Positions 1-5,438 of a DNA stretch of 5,438 bases are shown in pieces. Origin of the DNA: Bryobacterales bacterium (GTDB taxonomy: Bacteria; Acidobacteriota; Terriglobia; Bryobacterales; Bryobacteraceae); assembly GCA_003164075.1 (NCBI GenBank), contig PLRZ01000662.1, positions 6,543 to 11,980 of the forward strand. Reading direction: 5' to 3'. The notes under the pieces were generated by a model that did no database searches, was not told where the DNA came from, and saw only the letters and a list, made by a program, of their open reading frames with translations. How positions within the stretch are numbered: position 1 is the stretch's first letter; every line of letters begins with the position of its first letter. The position numbers and the translations under genes were made by a program.

Positions 1-5
1 AGGAG

Positions 6-23
6 GGCGGGCTGAAGCCCGCC
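6..23. repeat. Perfect GC-rich hairpin downstream of the TadG-like gene
   Basis: A 7-bp perfect inverted repeat (GGCGGGC, loop TGAA, GCCCGCC) lies about 45 bases beyond the stop codon of the minus-strand operon. Read on the minus strand it is not followed by a T-run, because the next bases are CTCCT. It is therefore not a textbook intrinsic terminator. It could still act as a transcript-end stabilising hairpin, or be one copy of a dispersed palindrome; stems of this kind around GGCTGAAGCC are, from memory, frequent between genes in Acidobacteriota. Nothing else is seen in positions 1-69. Confidence 0.45.
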
Positions 24-69
24 GCGGACAATGTGAAGTTATTTCTGCGTGGTTCCTTAGCTTGACTGG

Positions 70-1899
70 CTACATCGATAACCGCAAAATCTCCGAAAGG
101 ACAGCTTGAAACGCCGGCATGACGTCATTCACGTTCTCAACCTGTATGTACATTCCCGATGGAATGCTGGAATTATACACGGTATCAGTGGCGTTGGCCC
201 CGCCCGGTCCACAGGGACTGCCTTGTTTGCAGTTCGACATACGCATCAGAAGCGCAGCGTCTACGCCTCCAGCGTTGCCGTCGTAACCCAGGGTGTAAAT
301 TACCGGCGTTAGAGTAGTATCGCCGTGAATTTGGCGTGCCGCCATATCCGCGGCATTCCAGGAGGCGAGTCCGATCTGGCAGGCGTTGCCAGACGCCAGT
401 ATTCCCCCGGAGAGAGTCCCGGTGAGGATTATGGCGCCCATTCCGGTGGCGCCGTTGCCTGCGCCTGTACCCCCCGCGCCGGATTGGCACTGACCACTGG
501 TCTTCCAGATCAGGGACTGCTGGTAATCCTGGTACGTGTAGGGGGCAGTGTTCGACCCTGTGGTCGAATTACCGTAGTAGTCCGCAATGGGTATGTTGAT
601 AAGGCTTGAAACTGAGACTCCGTTGCTTCCAAACTTGCAGCCAGTGCCGCTCAGGAGGTTCTCGTTGCCACCCGTCTGGCCTGAACCGGTCATCGCTACC
701 CACGAAGCCACGGACAATCCGCTGGTAGTCGTTTGGATCCGCTCGCGAATCCCATTTCCAGCGTCCGTATTATAGGCATAGCCACCCCACTGCGCGAACC
801 AGCCCAGCACGGACTTGGTGGAAACATTCGGGTAGACTCCGTTGGTTCCGTCGTTCGTGTAGGTGCATCCGCTCCCGGATTTGAGGGTGGGGTTGACAGT
901 ATTATTCCAGTTGAAGTCGGCTGAAATGCCGTTGGGCGCGCCATCCGTCCATAGCACGATGATATTAAGGGCTCCCGGGTCGTTCGCCGCCTGTAGTTCC
1001 TTCCACGCGAGCATCAGCCCCTCCGCCGTACCGGTGTTGCCGCTTGACACCATGGCGTTGATCGAAGTGATCATGTTGGGAGTTTCGGTCGTGCCCTTGA
1101 AGTTGACATCCGGGCCTGTCGCGCCGGTCGGTGGATTTGTGCCCCAGTCCCCCGGCGGATAGGCCACGAAGCTGCTTCCCGAGATCAGCACAAGTCCCAG
1201 CTTGTCTCGGCCCGCTGCAAATTGGTTGACGAAGTACGTTGCGCCGGCCTGTACGGCTGGCAACTCTGGCCCCATGGAGCCCGACCGGTCGATCACCAGA
1301 ACCATTACCACATCTCTGCGGGCAGCCGTGCCTCTCGACGCCACCGTTCCGTTGGAAAAGCCAAGTATCCGCATGAATATCAGAGGAACGTTTACGCTGG
1401 CTGCGAGAGACACAGTTCGCTGCTTGTTGGTGTTGTCCTGATAGGTAACGATGCAAGTGCCGGAGTTGGCGTATGTGATTCGTGTTCCTGTGCCGGTCGG
1501 CGTTCCCGCGGTGGTAGTCGTTGACCCGGTACAATTGCTGTCGTTCAGGTTGTATGCTCCCCAGTAACCGCCGCTTCCGGCTGTGGCGCCAGTAACGATG
1601 TTGGCTCTGATGAATTCGTCCGCCGCCAGACTTGCCGCCGACGCCTGCGCGGCGAGGGTCAGCCCAGCGCTCAGGGATTCGGCGGCGGCGAGGACGGCTC
1701 CATCCACGGCCGTTTGAAGCTTCACCTTTACGCTATACAACATGGTGGCATCGATGGCGAGTCCTACCATCGGAACCAACAGGAACGGCATCATGAGGGT
1801 AAACGTGATCATCACGCCGCCGCTCTCCCGCTTCCGCCTCCGATTCGACGAACCGCAAGCCGGTGCGCCTCCTAACCGATTAAAAAATTGCATATGCAT
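70..1899 (-). CDS. TadG-like Flp/Tad pilus protein with von Willebrand A domain
   Basis: The gene encodes a membrane-anchored, mostly extracytoplasmic protein of the Tad (Flp pilus) system, likely an adhesive or structural component. Residue numbers count from an upstream in-frame TTG at 1932. An N-terminal TadE/G-like segment (about 36-84) has one hydrophobic helix ending in GLAID, followed by the typical LQTAVDGAVLAAA stretch. A vWA domain follows: MIDAS motif D215-R-S217-G-S219, a candidate MIDAS Thr at 300 or 302, and the WTDG motif at D330. The closing strand VIYTLGYDG lies near 544-552. Between D330 and that strand is an insertion of about 190 residues rich in Gly, Ser, Thr and Asn. The mature part has eight cysteines (134, 160, 356, 432, 482, 518, 568, 574), an even number that could form disulfides. 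The C-terminus (VNDVMPAFQAVLSEILRLSM) resembles the usual end of TadG-vWA proteins. I chose ATG at 1899 (609 aa), overlapping the upstream gene by 20 bases, with a weak GGAAG 5 bases upstream; ATG at 1893 and TTG at 1932 are alternatives. Family assignment is confident; the exact function is inferred. Confidence 0.9.
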   Translation of the reverse strand: MHMQFFNRLGGAPACGSSNRRRKRESGGVMITFTLMMPFLLVPMVGLAIDATMLYSVKVKLQTAVDGAVLAAAESLSAGLTLAAQASAASLAADEFIRANIVTGATAGSGGYWGAYNLNDSNCTGSTTTTAGTPTGTGTRITYANSGTCIVTYQDNTNKQRTVSLAASVNVPLIFMRILGFSNGTVASRGTAARRDVVMVLVIDRSGSMGPELPAVQAGATYFVNQFAAGRDKLGLVLISGSSFVAYPPGDWGTNPPTGATGPDVNFKGTTETPNMITSINAMVSSGNTGTAEGLMLAWKELQAANDPGALNIIVLWTDGAPNGISADFNWNNTVNPTLKSGSGCTYTNDGTNGVYPNVSTKSVLGWFAQWGGYAYNTDAGNGIRERIQTTTSGLSVASWVAMTGSGQTGGNENLLSGTGCKFGSNGVSVSSLINIPIADYYGNSTTGSNTAPYTYQDYQQSLIWKTSGQCQSGAGGTGAGNGATGMGAIILTGTLSGGILASGNACQIGLASWNAADMAARQIHGDTTLTPVIYTLGYDGNAGGVDAALLMRMSNCKQGSPCGPGGANATDTVYNSSIPSGMYIQVENVNDVMPAFQAVLSEILRLSM

Positions 1900-2572
1900 A
1901 GCCGCTTCCGGAAGCGTATCCTTTCTGCCCAATGCCGGAGAAAAAAGTCTCCACCACGTATATCGGTTGGCCGGATTGGTAACCGTCCTGCCCGAGTTCC
2001 TGCGGCGCCGGCACCAGGTTGAAGGTGGAAACGTAATTCGTGTTGGTTACGTAATAGGATGAGGGAATGTTGAAATTGGTGTCCATCTCGTTGGTGGGCG
2101 CAGTGCCAAACTTGCTGGTCAGCAAGTTCGTATTGCCTTGCGTGTATTGTTGCGTAAACACGAATTTTCCCCAGTTGGTGCAGTTCGCGGTGTGCGACCC
2201 GGCACTCCCGGAGGACGGCGCCACGCCGTAGACGGTGCTGCCGTTGGTGCCGTTGAGGGAGGCGCAGACGCTGTTGCCCACGTAGGTAAGACTCGTGAAG
2301 ATGACCACTCCGGTCCCCGAGGCGGCGACTGTGCCGACCTGCTGAGTGATCTCGGTGAGGATCGCGCTTGAGGTCGAGCCGCCGGTGCTTGAGAAATCCA
2401 CCCCGCGGCTGTACATGCTTCCCAAATCCCGTGCCACTTGCGTGATCTGTTGTCCCCGAACCATGGCGGACCCAATCCACATCGTGCCGAGAATCAGGGG
2501 AAGCCAAACCGGCACAAGCAGCATGAACTCCATCATGGCAGCGCCCCGATTGATTCGTTTTCGCTTGCGCAT
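1880..2572 (-). CDS. TadE-like pseudopilin (second of two)
   Basis: A 230-residue minor pseudopilin-like protein of the Tad system. A short basic N-terminus (RKRKRINRG) precedes a type IV prepilin-like site: G10, then A11 as +1, with the conserved Glu at +5 (E15). One hydrophobic helix follows (about 16-37). In characterised Tad systems, TadE and TadF are cut at such a site by the TadV peptidase and sit in the inner membrane or pseudopilus. The remaining 190 residues are extracytoplasmic, Ser/Thr/Gly/Asn-rich, with exactly two cysteines (C103, C131), a likely disulfide. The ATG is well supported: AGGGGGA lies 6 bases upstream, and the stop codon TAG of the preceding gene runs into it, so translation is probably coupled. 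The gene ends inside the start region of the TadG-like gene. It could equally be called TadF-like; the globular part is not diagnostic. Confidence 0.85.
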   Translation of the reverse strand: MRKRKRINRGAAMMEFMLLVPVWLPLILGTMWIGSAMVRGQQITQVARDLGSMYSRGVDFSSTGGSTSSAILTEITQQVGTVAASGTGVVIFTSLTYVGNSVCASLNGTNGSTVYGVAPSSGSAGSHTANCTNWGKFVFTQQYTQGNTNLLTSKFGTAPTNEMDTNFNIPSSYYVTNTNYVSTFNLVPAPQELGQDGYQSGQPIYVVETFFSGIGQKGYASGSGYAYAIF

Positions 2573-2573
2573 C

Positions 2574-2586
2574 GTGTTTCCCCCTA
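2574..2586 (-). promoter_or_regulatory. Shine-Dalgarno site of second TadE-like gene, fused to preceding stop codon
   Basis: On the minus strand the stop codon TAG of the first TadE-like gene continues directly into GGGGGA, 6 bases before the ATG at 2572. This is one of the clearest ribosome-binding sites in the window. It places re-initiation at the exact point of termination, so the two pseudopilins are probably made in a fixed ratio. Confidence 0.65.
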
Positions 2587-3180
2587 CTGCGCCGGTATCC
2601 CGGTTAGAGGAGGCGATTCCATCCGGTCCCAGGCTACGGTGGTCATGGCGATCGGATTAAGAATCGTGCCCAGCCCGGGCATCTTGATAGTTGGCATGAA
2701 AGTCTTCGACGAGATATTTTGCACGGAAACCTCCACCAGCGGGAACTGCCCGCTGCTCGTCATCCCGTTGCCGCCAACCACACCGTCTTCATTGGTCAGC
2801 GAGCCGTCCGCATTGACAAGATACCAATCCACATAGATGTTATTCCAACCGTTCACGCCGGTGGCGGCGCCAGCGGTGGCCCCCAGTCTTCCAAAGGCGT
2901 TTTGCTGCACCGCCGTCTGTATGGAGGCCCTCTGTCCCATGGTTCCGGTGGTCTGGCTGGTAACGGCATAGCGGACACCCTGCGCGACGGCATACTGCAA
3001 CGTCGACCGCGTGTACACCGCCCATGCGATGTCCAGGATGAGAAACACAAACCCTAGCATCGGAAGCAGCACGAGAGTGAATTCCAGTATTTCCGACCCG
3101 CGCTGCCTGCGCTTGCGGAAACCAGACCGGTTCTCTTCACGGCTCTCAACCGCCGCCGGCAGGGTTCGATTCTCCGTCAT
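2584..3180 (-). CDS. TadE-like pseudopilin (first of two)
   Basis: A TadE-family pseudopilin of 198 residues from ATG 3180. After a basic stretch (FRKRRQRG), the peptide G|SEILEF carries a prepilin-type cleavage site with Glu at +5 (Gly codon 3097-3099, Glu codon 3082-3084). A hydrophobic helix (LVLLPMLGFVFLILDIAW) and the TadE-like segment YTRSTLQYAVAQGVRYA follow. The extracytoplasmic part of about 130 residues has no cysteine, unlike its neighbour. The frame stays open up to an ATG at 3303, adding 41 residues. I reject that start because it leaves 8 bases to the divergent sigma gene, would consume the whole promoter region, and gives TadE an unusually long leader. The chosen ATG has no recognisable Shine-Dalgarno sequence, as is also true of the sigma gene opposite. 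It is the first gene of the three-gene operon. Confidence 0.85.
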   Translation of the reverse strand: MTENRTLPAAVESREENRSGFRKRRQRGSEILEFTLVLLPMLGFVFLILDIAWAVYTRSTLQYAVAQGVRYAVTSQTTGTMGQRASIQTAVQQNAFGRLGATAGAATGVNGWNNIYVDWYLVNADGSLTNEDGVVGGNGMTSSGQFPLVEVSVQNISSKTFMPTIKMPGLGTILNPIAMTTVAWDRMESPPLTGIPAQ

Positions 3181-3311
3181 ACTGTAAAGACGAAGTGGCG
3201 GCGAGTATTCTTTACGAAGCCTCCAGGATTTCTCGCGGGTTATCGTTTGATAGCGGCGCACTATTAACTTAAGTAGGCGGATGAAATACTCCTCAACAGC
3301 CATCTATAAGT
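3181..3311. promoter_or_regulatory. Divergent promoter region between pseudopilin and sigma operons
   Basis: This 131-base gap is visibly AT-richer than its surroundings and must drive both operons if the chosen starts are right. The heptamer AATACTC occurs once facing each gene, at 3285-3291 on the plus strand and 3203-3209 on the minus strand. It ends 20 and 22 bases before the respective ATG. AATACT matches the -10 consensus TATAAT at four of six positions, but no good -35 partner was found 16-18 bases upstream of either copy. A small palindrome TATC-GTTT-GATA lies at 3241-3252. No convincing ECF-type GGAAC/CGTC pair was found at correct spacing. Confidence 0.5.
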
Positions 3312-3920
3312 ATGGCGGCGCTCGGCAGTAAGATCGGTGCGATGGACCTGAGTCCCTGCTGTCCGCCTCCCGCAACGGGAATCGAGCGGGAAATCGCCGA
3401 GCTATACGAACGGGAAGCCGGCGGCATTCTGCGCTACGCCCGCGCGCTGGCGATGGACCAGGCGACGGCCGACGATGCGCTGCAAGAGGCTTTCTTCCGT
3501 TTCTTCCTCTGCCGTTCCGCGGGCCAACAGATCCGGTCGCCGAAGGGCTGGCTGTTCCGCGTGGCGCACAACTATGTCGTGGATCAGAAGAAGGCCGGTT
3601 CCCGCAACCAAACCGGGGTCGAGTCGCTGACTGACGTGCCCTGCCCGGCGCATCCTCCGGAATCCGACGCCTACGTCTCCGATCTGCTGCAAGCGTTGCC
3701 GCAAATTGGTCTCTCGGCCAGGGAGATTGAATGCGTCCGCCTTCGGACGGAAGGCTTGCGCTACGAGGAAATTGCCGGGGTGCTCGGGCTGCAGGCGGGC
3801 ACGGTTGGCGCCTTTCTCGCCAGGGCGCACGACAAACTCAGGAAAGCAGTGAACGGCGGGGGCCACAAGAGTCGGCACTTCGGTCCGGCGCTTGTACGGG
3901 AAAAACGCTATGCATCCTAG
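3312..3920 (+). CDS. ECF-family (sigma-70 group 4) RNA polymerase sigma factor
   Basis: A 202-residue alternative sigma factor that directs RNA polymerase to its own promoter set. The region 2 domain spans about 26-97 and shows the family pattern: ILRYARALAMDQATADDALQEAFFRFF (residues 39-65, core helix D54-D55-x2-Q58-E59), then GWLFRVAHNYVVDQKK (79-94). After a linker, region 4 (about 124-178) ends in a helix-turn-helix, LRYEEIAGVLGLQAGTVGAFLARAHDKL. There is no region 1.1 or 3 and no extra C-terminal domain, only a short basic tail. ATG 3312 gives 202 aa; ATG 3342 would give 192 aa and still keep both domains. Neither has a clear Shine-Dalgarno sequence. The gene overlaps the following anti-sigma gene by 11 bases, the usual sign of a cognate pair. 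I cannot assign an ECF subgroup from the sequence alone. Confidence 0.93.
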   Translation: MAALGSKIGAMDLSPCCPPPATGIEREIAELYEREAGGILRYARALAMDQATADDALQEAFFRFFLCRSAGQQIRSPKGWLFRVAHNYVVDQKKAGSRNQTGVESLTDVPCPAHPPESDAYVSDLLQALPQIGLSAREIECVRLRTEGLRYEEIAGVLGLQAGTVGAFLARAHDKLRKAVNGGGHKSRHFGPALVREKRYAS

Positions 3921-4368
3921 CATCGCCGCATTAGTTGTCTTTTGCGATGGGGAAGCCGGCGCGAACCGCGGCAGCCGGATTGCCAAACACCTGGCGAAAT
4001 GCGAAAGCTGCCGTGGCCAACTGCGGCGCATCCGGAGCGAGAAAGACCGGCTATCGGCAGGCGCAGCGATATCGGACGTGGACAGCCGGAAAGGTCTCGC
4101 CGCGGTACTGTCGGCCATGGCTGACTGGCGGCATAGCCCGGTCGGCGCGGGAGCTTCCGAATTGAGGAGCCGGCTCAGGTGGCAAATCGAGACGTATTTT
4201 GGCTCCTCGGCCGTCGCGGTTGTGGAACGTCCCGGCATGCCGGCGGAGGAATTGCTGGGAAGGGCGAGCGAGATCCTCGACGTCTTTCTGGGGCCGGCCG
4301 CGGCGGAGGCGGTGAGAGACGAGGTGCTGGGCGGACTGGACTGCATAAGATCGGAGGCACGCCCCTGA
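3910..4368 (+). CDS. Zinc-finger (ZAS/zf-HC2) anti-sigma factor, soluble
   Basis: Likely the cognate anti-sigma factor, 152 aa, holding the upstream sigma factor inactive. The N-terminal anti-sigma domain (about 1-45) has the sequence FCDGEAG followed by IAKHLAKCESCRGQL. Putative zinc ligands are H2, H27, C31 and C34, spaced H-x24-H-x3-C-x2-C; C12 is another possible ligand. No transmembrane helix is seen anywhere, so it should be cytoplasmic, unlike many ECF anti-sigmas. The C-terminal region (about 60-152) looks helical and acidic (for example EELLGRASEILDVFLG) and resembles no sensor domain I recognise. The start is ATG 3910, inside the last codons of the sigma gene, with GGGAAAAA upstream; a TTG at 3892 would add six residues. 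Assignment of the N-terminal domain is strong. The signal it senses is unknown. Confidence 0.85.
   Translation: MHPSIAALVVFCDGEAGANRGSRIAKHLAKCESCRGQLRRIRSEKDRLSAGAAISDVDSRKGLAAVLSAMADWRHSPVGAGASELRSRLRWQIETYFGSSAVAVVERPGMPAEELLGRASEILDVFLGPAAAEAVRDEVLGGLDCIRSEARP
4353..4367 (+). promoter_or_regulatory. Shine-Dalgarno GGAGG placed before a possible CTG start
   Basis: GGAGG at 4353-4357 is followed after 7 bases by CTG (4365-4367). That CTG is in frame with the membrane protein and shares two bases with the anti-sigma stop TGA (sequence CTGA). The spacing and overlap are what one expects of a coupled start, except for the first base of the start codon. No ATG, GTG or TTG lies in this frame between 4182 and 4436. 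Confidence 0.5.
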
Positions 4369-5261
4369 CGCGCGCAGCCAATCCGGATGGGCTCGGGGCC
4401 GCGCCCCGATGGATCGTCGCCTGCCTGGGAGCATATTTGATCGTCGATCTGTTGGTGCTCTATCTTTGTAATGCCGCCGGCCAGGTCTTCTCCATACAAG
4501 GCCCCTCCGACAGCAGCTCGGCGCTGTCTGTGACCGCTATGGCAGGGGTGGATTTGTACCTATGCCTGGTGGTCATGCGAAGCTTTCGGGCGGGCGCGCC
4601 ACTGCGGCCCGCATGGATGCTGATCGCGTTTGCGGCGGCGGCGCAAACCGTGCCAGGCGTGCTGGTGCAACTCCTGGGGGCCGGTCGGCTACTGACCCCA
4701 CTGCTGTGGCTCGGCGGCCCGATCCGCTTGGCCCTCCTGGCAGCGGCCCTATCGGTAGTGCTGCGGACCCTGCGCAAATTTGGCTTCTGGGTTCGGCCCA
4801 GCGCCACCGATTGGGCCGTGTCCGGCATCGCCTGCCTGTTCACTCTATGCCGGTTCGCCGAGGCCGGCGGGGCGGCCCTTGCAGGCAGCCAAATCGGCGT
4901 TGAGAACTGGATTTCGCTGGCCGGGCACCCCCTCTTGTGCGTGCTCTTCCTGGAAGCCATGCTGCTTCGGCAGTCGGTTGTCCGTATGGGTATTGGGCCC
5001 ATCTCCAAGTGTTGGGCTGCGTTTATCTGCGGCATCTTTTCGACCGGGTTGGCCGAACTGGCGCTCTGGGTTATTCCCCACTATTCTCACGCGTGGCCGC
5101 CGGCGATGATCGACTCGCTCACCCGCTTCCCCACAGCGGCTGTTTTCGCCCTGGCGCCCGCCTATCAGTTGGTGGCGCAGCGACGGGCGACAAAACCGGC
5201 CAGCAGCCCGCGCGGGGACATGTCTGCCGGCGTTCTGGCGCTGGCACGGTGGCAGCCTTAG
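4365..5261 (+). CDS. Polytopic membrane protein of unknown function, third gene of the sigma operon
   Basis: I do not recognise this protein. It is very hydrophobic, with about seven or eight transmembrane helices. Approximate positions in the frame opened by GTG 4179 are 78-97, 114-134, 145-167, 171-195, 211-227, 245-264, 278-299 and 315-333. Loops are short, and the C-terminal tail is polar (QRRATKPASSPRG). No catalytic motif, ATP-binding site or transporter signature is evident. Its place directly after an anti-sigma factor suggests it could be a membrane sensor or partner of the switch, or a target gene; this is inference. The start is uncertain. GTG 4179 would overlap the anti-sigma gene by 190 bases and encode an Arg/Gly-rich low-complexity leader, so it is unlikely. 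TTG 4437 has GGGAG 5 bases upstream but removes part of the first helix (274 aa product). CTG 4365 follows GGAGG and gives a natural polar leader before a complete first helix (298 aa counting the stop-free frame). I prefer CTG, with modest confidence; the coding frame itself is secure. Confidence 0.75.
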   Translation: MTRAANPDGLGAAPRWIVACLGAYLIVDLLVLYLCNAAGQVFSIQGPSDSSSALSVTAMAGVDLYLCLVVMRSFRAGAPLRPAWMLIAFAAAAQTVPGVLVQLLGAGRLLTPLLWLGGPIRLALLAAALSVVLRTLRKFGFWVRPSATDWAVSGIACLFTLCRFAEAGGAALAGSQIGVENWISLAGHPLLCVLFLEAMLLRQSVVRMGIGPISKCWAAFICGIFSTGLAELALWVIPHYSHAWPPAMIDSLTRFPTAAVFALAPAYQLVAQRRATKPASSPRGDMSAGVLALARWQP

Positions 5262-5273
5262 GCCGCCAGGTGG

Positions 5274-5294
5274 GGCAGGCGGTGCTCGCCTGCC
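5274..5294. terminator. Strong hairpin just after the sigma operon
   Basis: An 8-bp perfect stem (GGCAGGCG / CGCCTGCC) with a 5-base loop starts 13 bases after the last stop codon. Its position suits transcription termination of the plus-strand operon. There is no T-run after it, so Rho-independent function is doubtful. The surrounding sequence (GTGGGGCAGGCGG...CGCCTGCC) resembles, from memory, a palindrome common between genes of Solibacter-type genomes, so a dispersed repeat is the main alternative. Confidence 0.45.
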
Positions 5295-5348
5295 AGTCCG
5301 CCCGCGCTGAACCAAGCCGGCCGCCTAATTAGTTTCTGTCGCGAAACT

Positions 5349-5374
5349 GCCGTACGGCGGAGCAGCATCGCTCC
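5349..5374. repeat. Adjacent short palindromes GCCGTACGGC and GGAGC/GCTCC
   Basis: A perfect 10-base palindrome (5349-5358) is immediately followed by a 5-bp stem with a 6-base loop (5359-5374). Together with the hairpin at 5274 and the inverted repeat at 5383-5434, they make the 3' flank unusually rich in secondary structure and without a credible gene. Confidence 0.4.
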
Positions 5375-5382
5375 CTGGCGGT

Positions 5383-5434
5383 CGCGGCTCGGTAACAAGT
5401 CCCGTGGAATCATCGCAGTGTTTTCCGAGCCGCG
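5383..5434. repeat. 10-bp perfect inverted repeat with 32-base spacer at window end
   Basis: CGCGGCTCGG at 5383-5392 is the exact reverse complement of CCGAGCCGCG at 5425-5434. The left arm sits inside GCTCCCTGGCGGTCGCGGCTCGG, which resembles from memory a frequently repeated intergenic sequence of Acidobacteriota. The two arms could be ends of a small palindromic element or a pairing structure in RNA. The window ends four bases later, so the full extent is unknown. Confidence 0.5.
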
Positions 5435-5438
5435 CGCG

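Noticed and set aside
965..1534. 189-codon minus-strand frame inside the TadG-like gene
   Set aside because: It is out of frame with the vWA domain, whose MIDAS residues prove the correct frame; its His/Arg/Gln-rich translation is typical of a shifted frame.
3181..3303. 41-residue N-terminal extension of the first TadE-like protein from ATG 3303
   Set aside because: It would leave 8 bases to the divergent sigma gene, has no ribosome-binding site, is unlike TadE leaders and spans the AT-rich promoter region.
3305..3310. TATAAG as a -10 box for the sigma gene
   Set aside because: It lies one base before the preferred ATG and has no acceptable -35 at 16-18 bases. It would only make sense if translation began at ATG 3342, which remains a minor possibility.
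4179..4364. GTG 4179 as start of the membrane protein
   Set aside because: It would overlap the anti-sigma gene by 190 bases, and the extra residues are an Arg/Gly-rich stretch typical of out-of-frame reading of a GC-rich gene.
3402..4499. 365-codon open frame on the minus strand opposite the sigma and anti-sigma genes
   Set aside because: It is a shadow of GC-rich coding sequence: it lies antisense to two genes with clear domains, shows no recognisable motif and has an atypical Pro/Arg/Ser-rich composition.
5258..5413. 51-codon minus-strand frame (ATG at 5413) at the window end
   Set aside because: It runs through the hairpin repeats, overlaps the end of the membrane-protein gene, has no clear ribosome-binding site and no recognisable sequence.

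Overview
The window comes from a GC-rich bacterial chromosome. The gene content, the weak Shine-Dalgarno signals and the GC-rich palindromes in the flanks look like Acidobacteriota of the Solibacter/Bryobacter type. This is an inference from style; no rRNA or other diagnostic marker is present.

Layout: two divergent transcription units share a short AT-richer intergenic region (about 3181-3311). The minus-strand unit (about 3180 down to 70) encodes three Tad-type (Flp/tight-adherence pilus) minor components. In transcription order these are a TadE-like pseudopilin, a second TadE-like pseudopilin, and a large TadG-like protein carrying a von Willebrand A domain with a complete metal-ion (MIDAS) motif. 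The first two genes are 11 bases apart and the last two overlap, so they are almost certainly one operon. The Tad motor, platform and secretin genes (tadA/B/C, rcpA) are not in the window.

The plus-strand unit (3312 to 5261) encodes an ECF RNA polymerase sigma factor, an overlapping small zinc-binding (ZAS/zf-HC2) anti-sigma factor without a membrane segment, and an unrecognised polytopic membrane protein. The sigma and anti-sigma genes overlap by 11 bases. The third gene is probably coupled too, possibly from a non-standard CTG start that overlaps the anti-sigma stop codon.

The simplest working model is a sigma/anti-sigma switch with a membrane partner, placed divergently from a surface-adhesion pseudopilus operon. 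Control of the pilus genes by this sigma factor is plausible from the arrangement but is not shown by the sequence. Both flanks (1-69 and 5262-5438) lack convincing genes and hold strong GC-rich inverted repeats that may be terminators or dispersed palindromic repeats.
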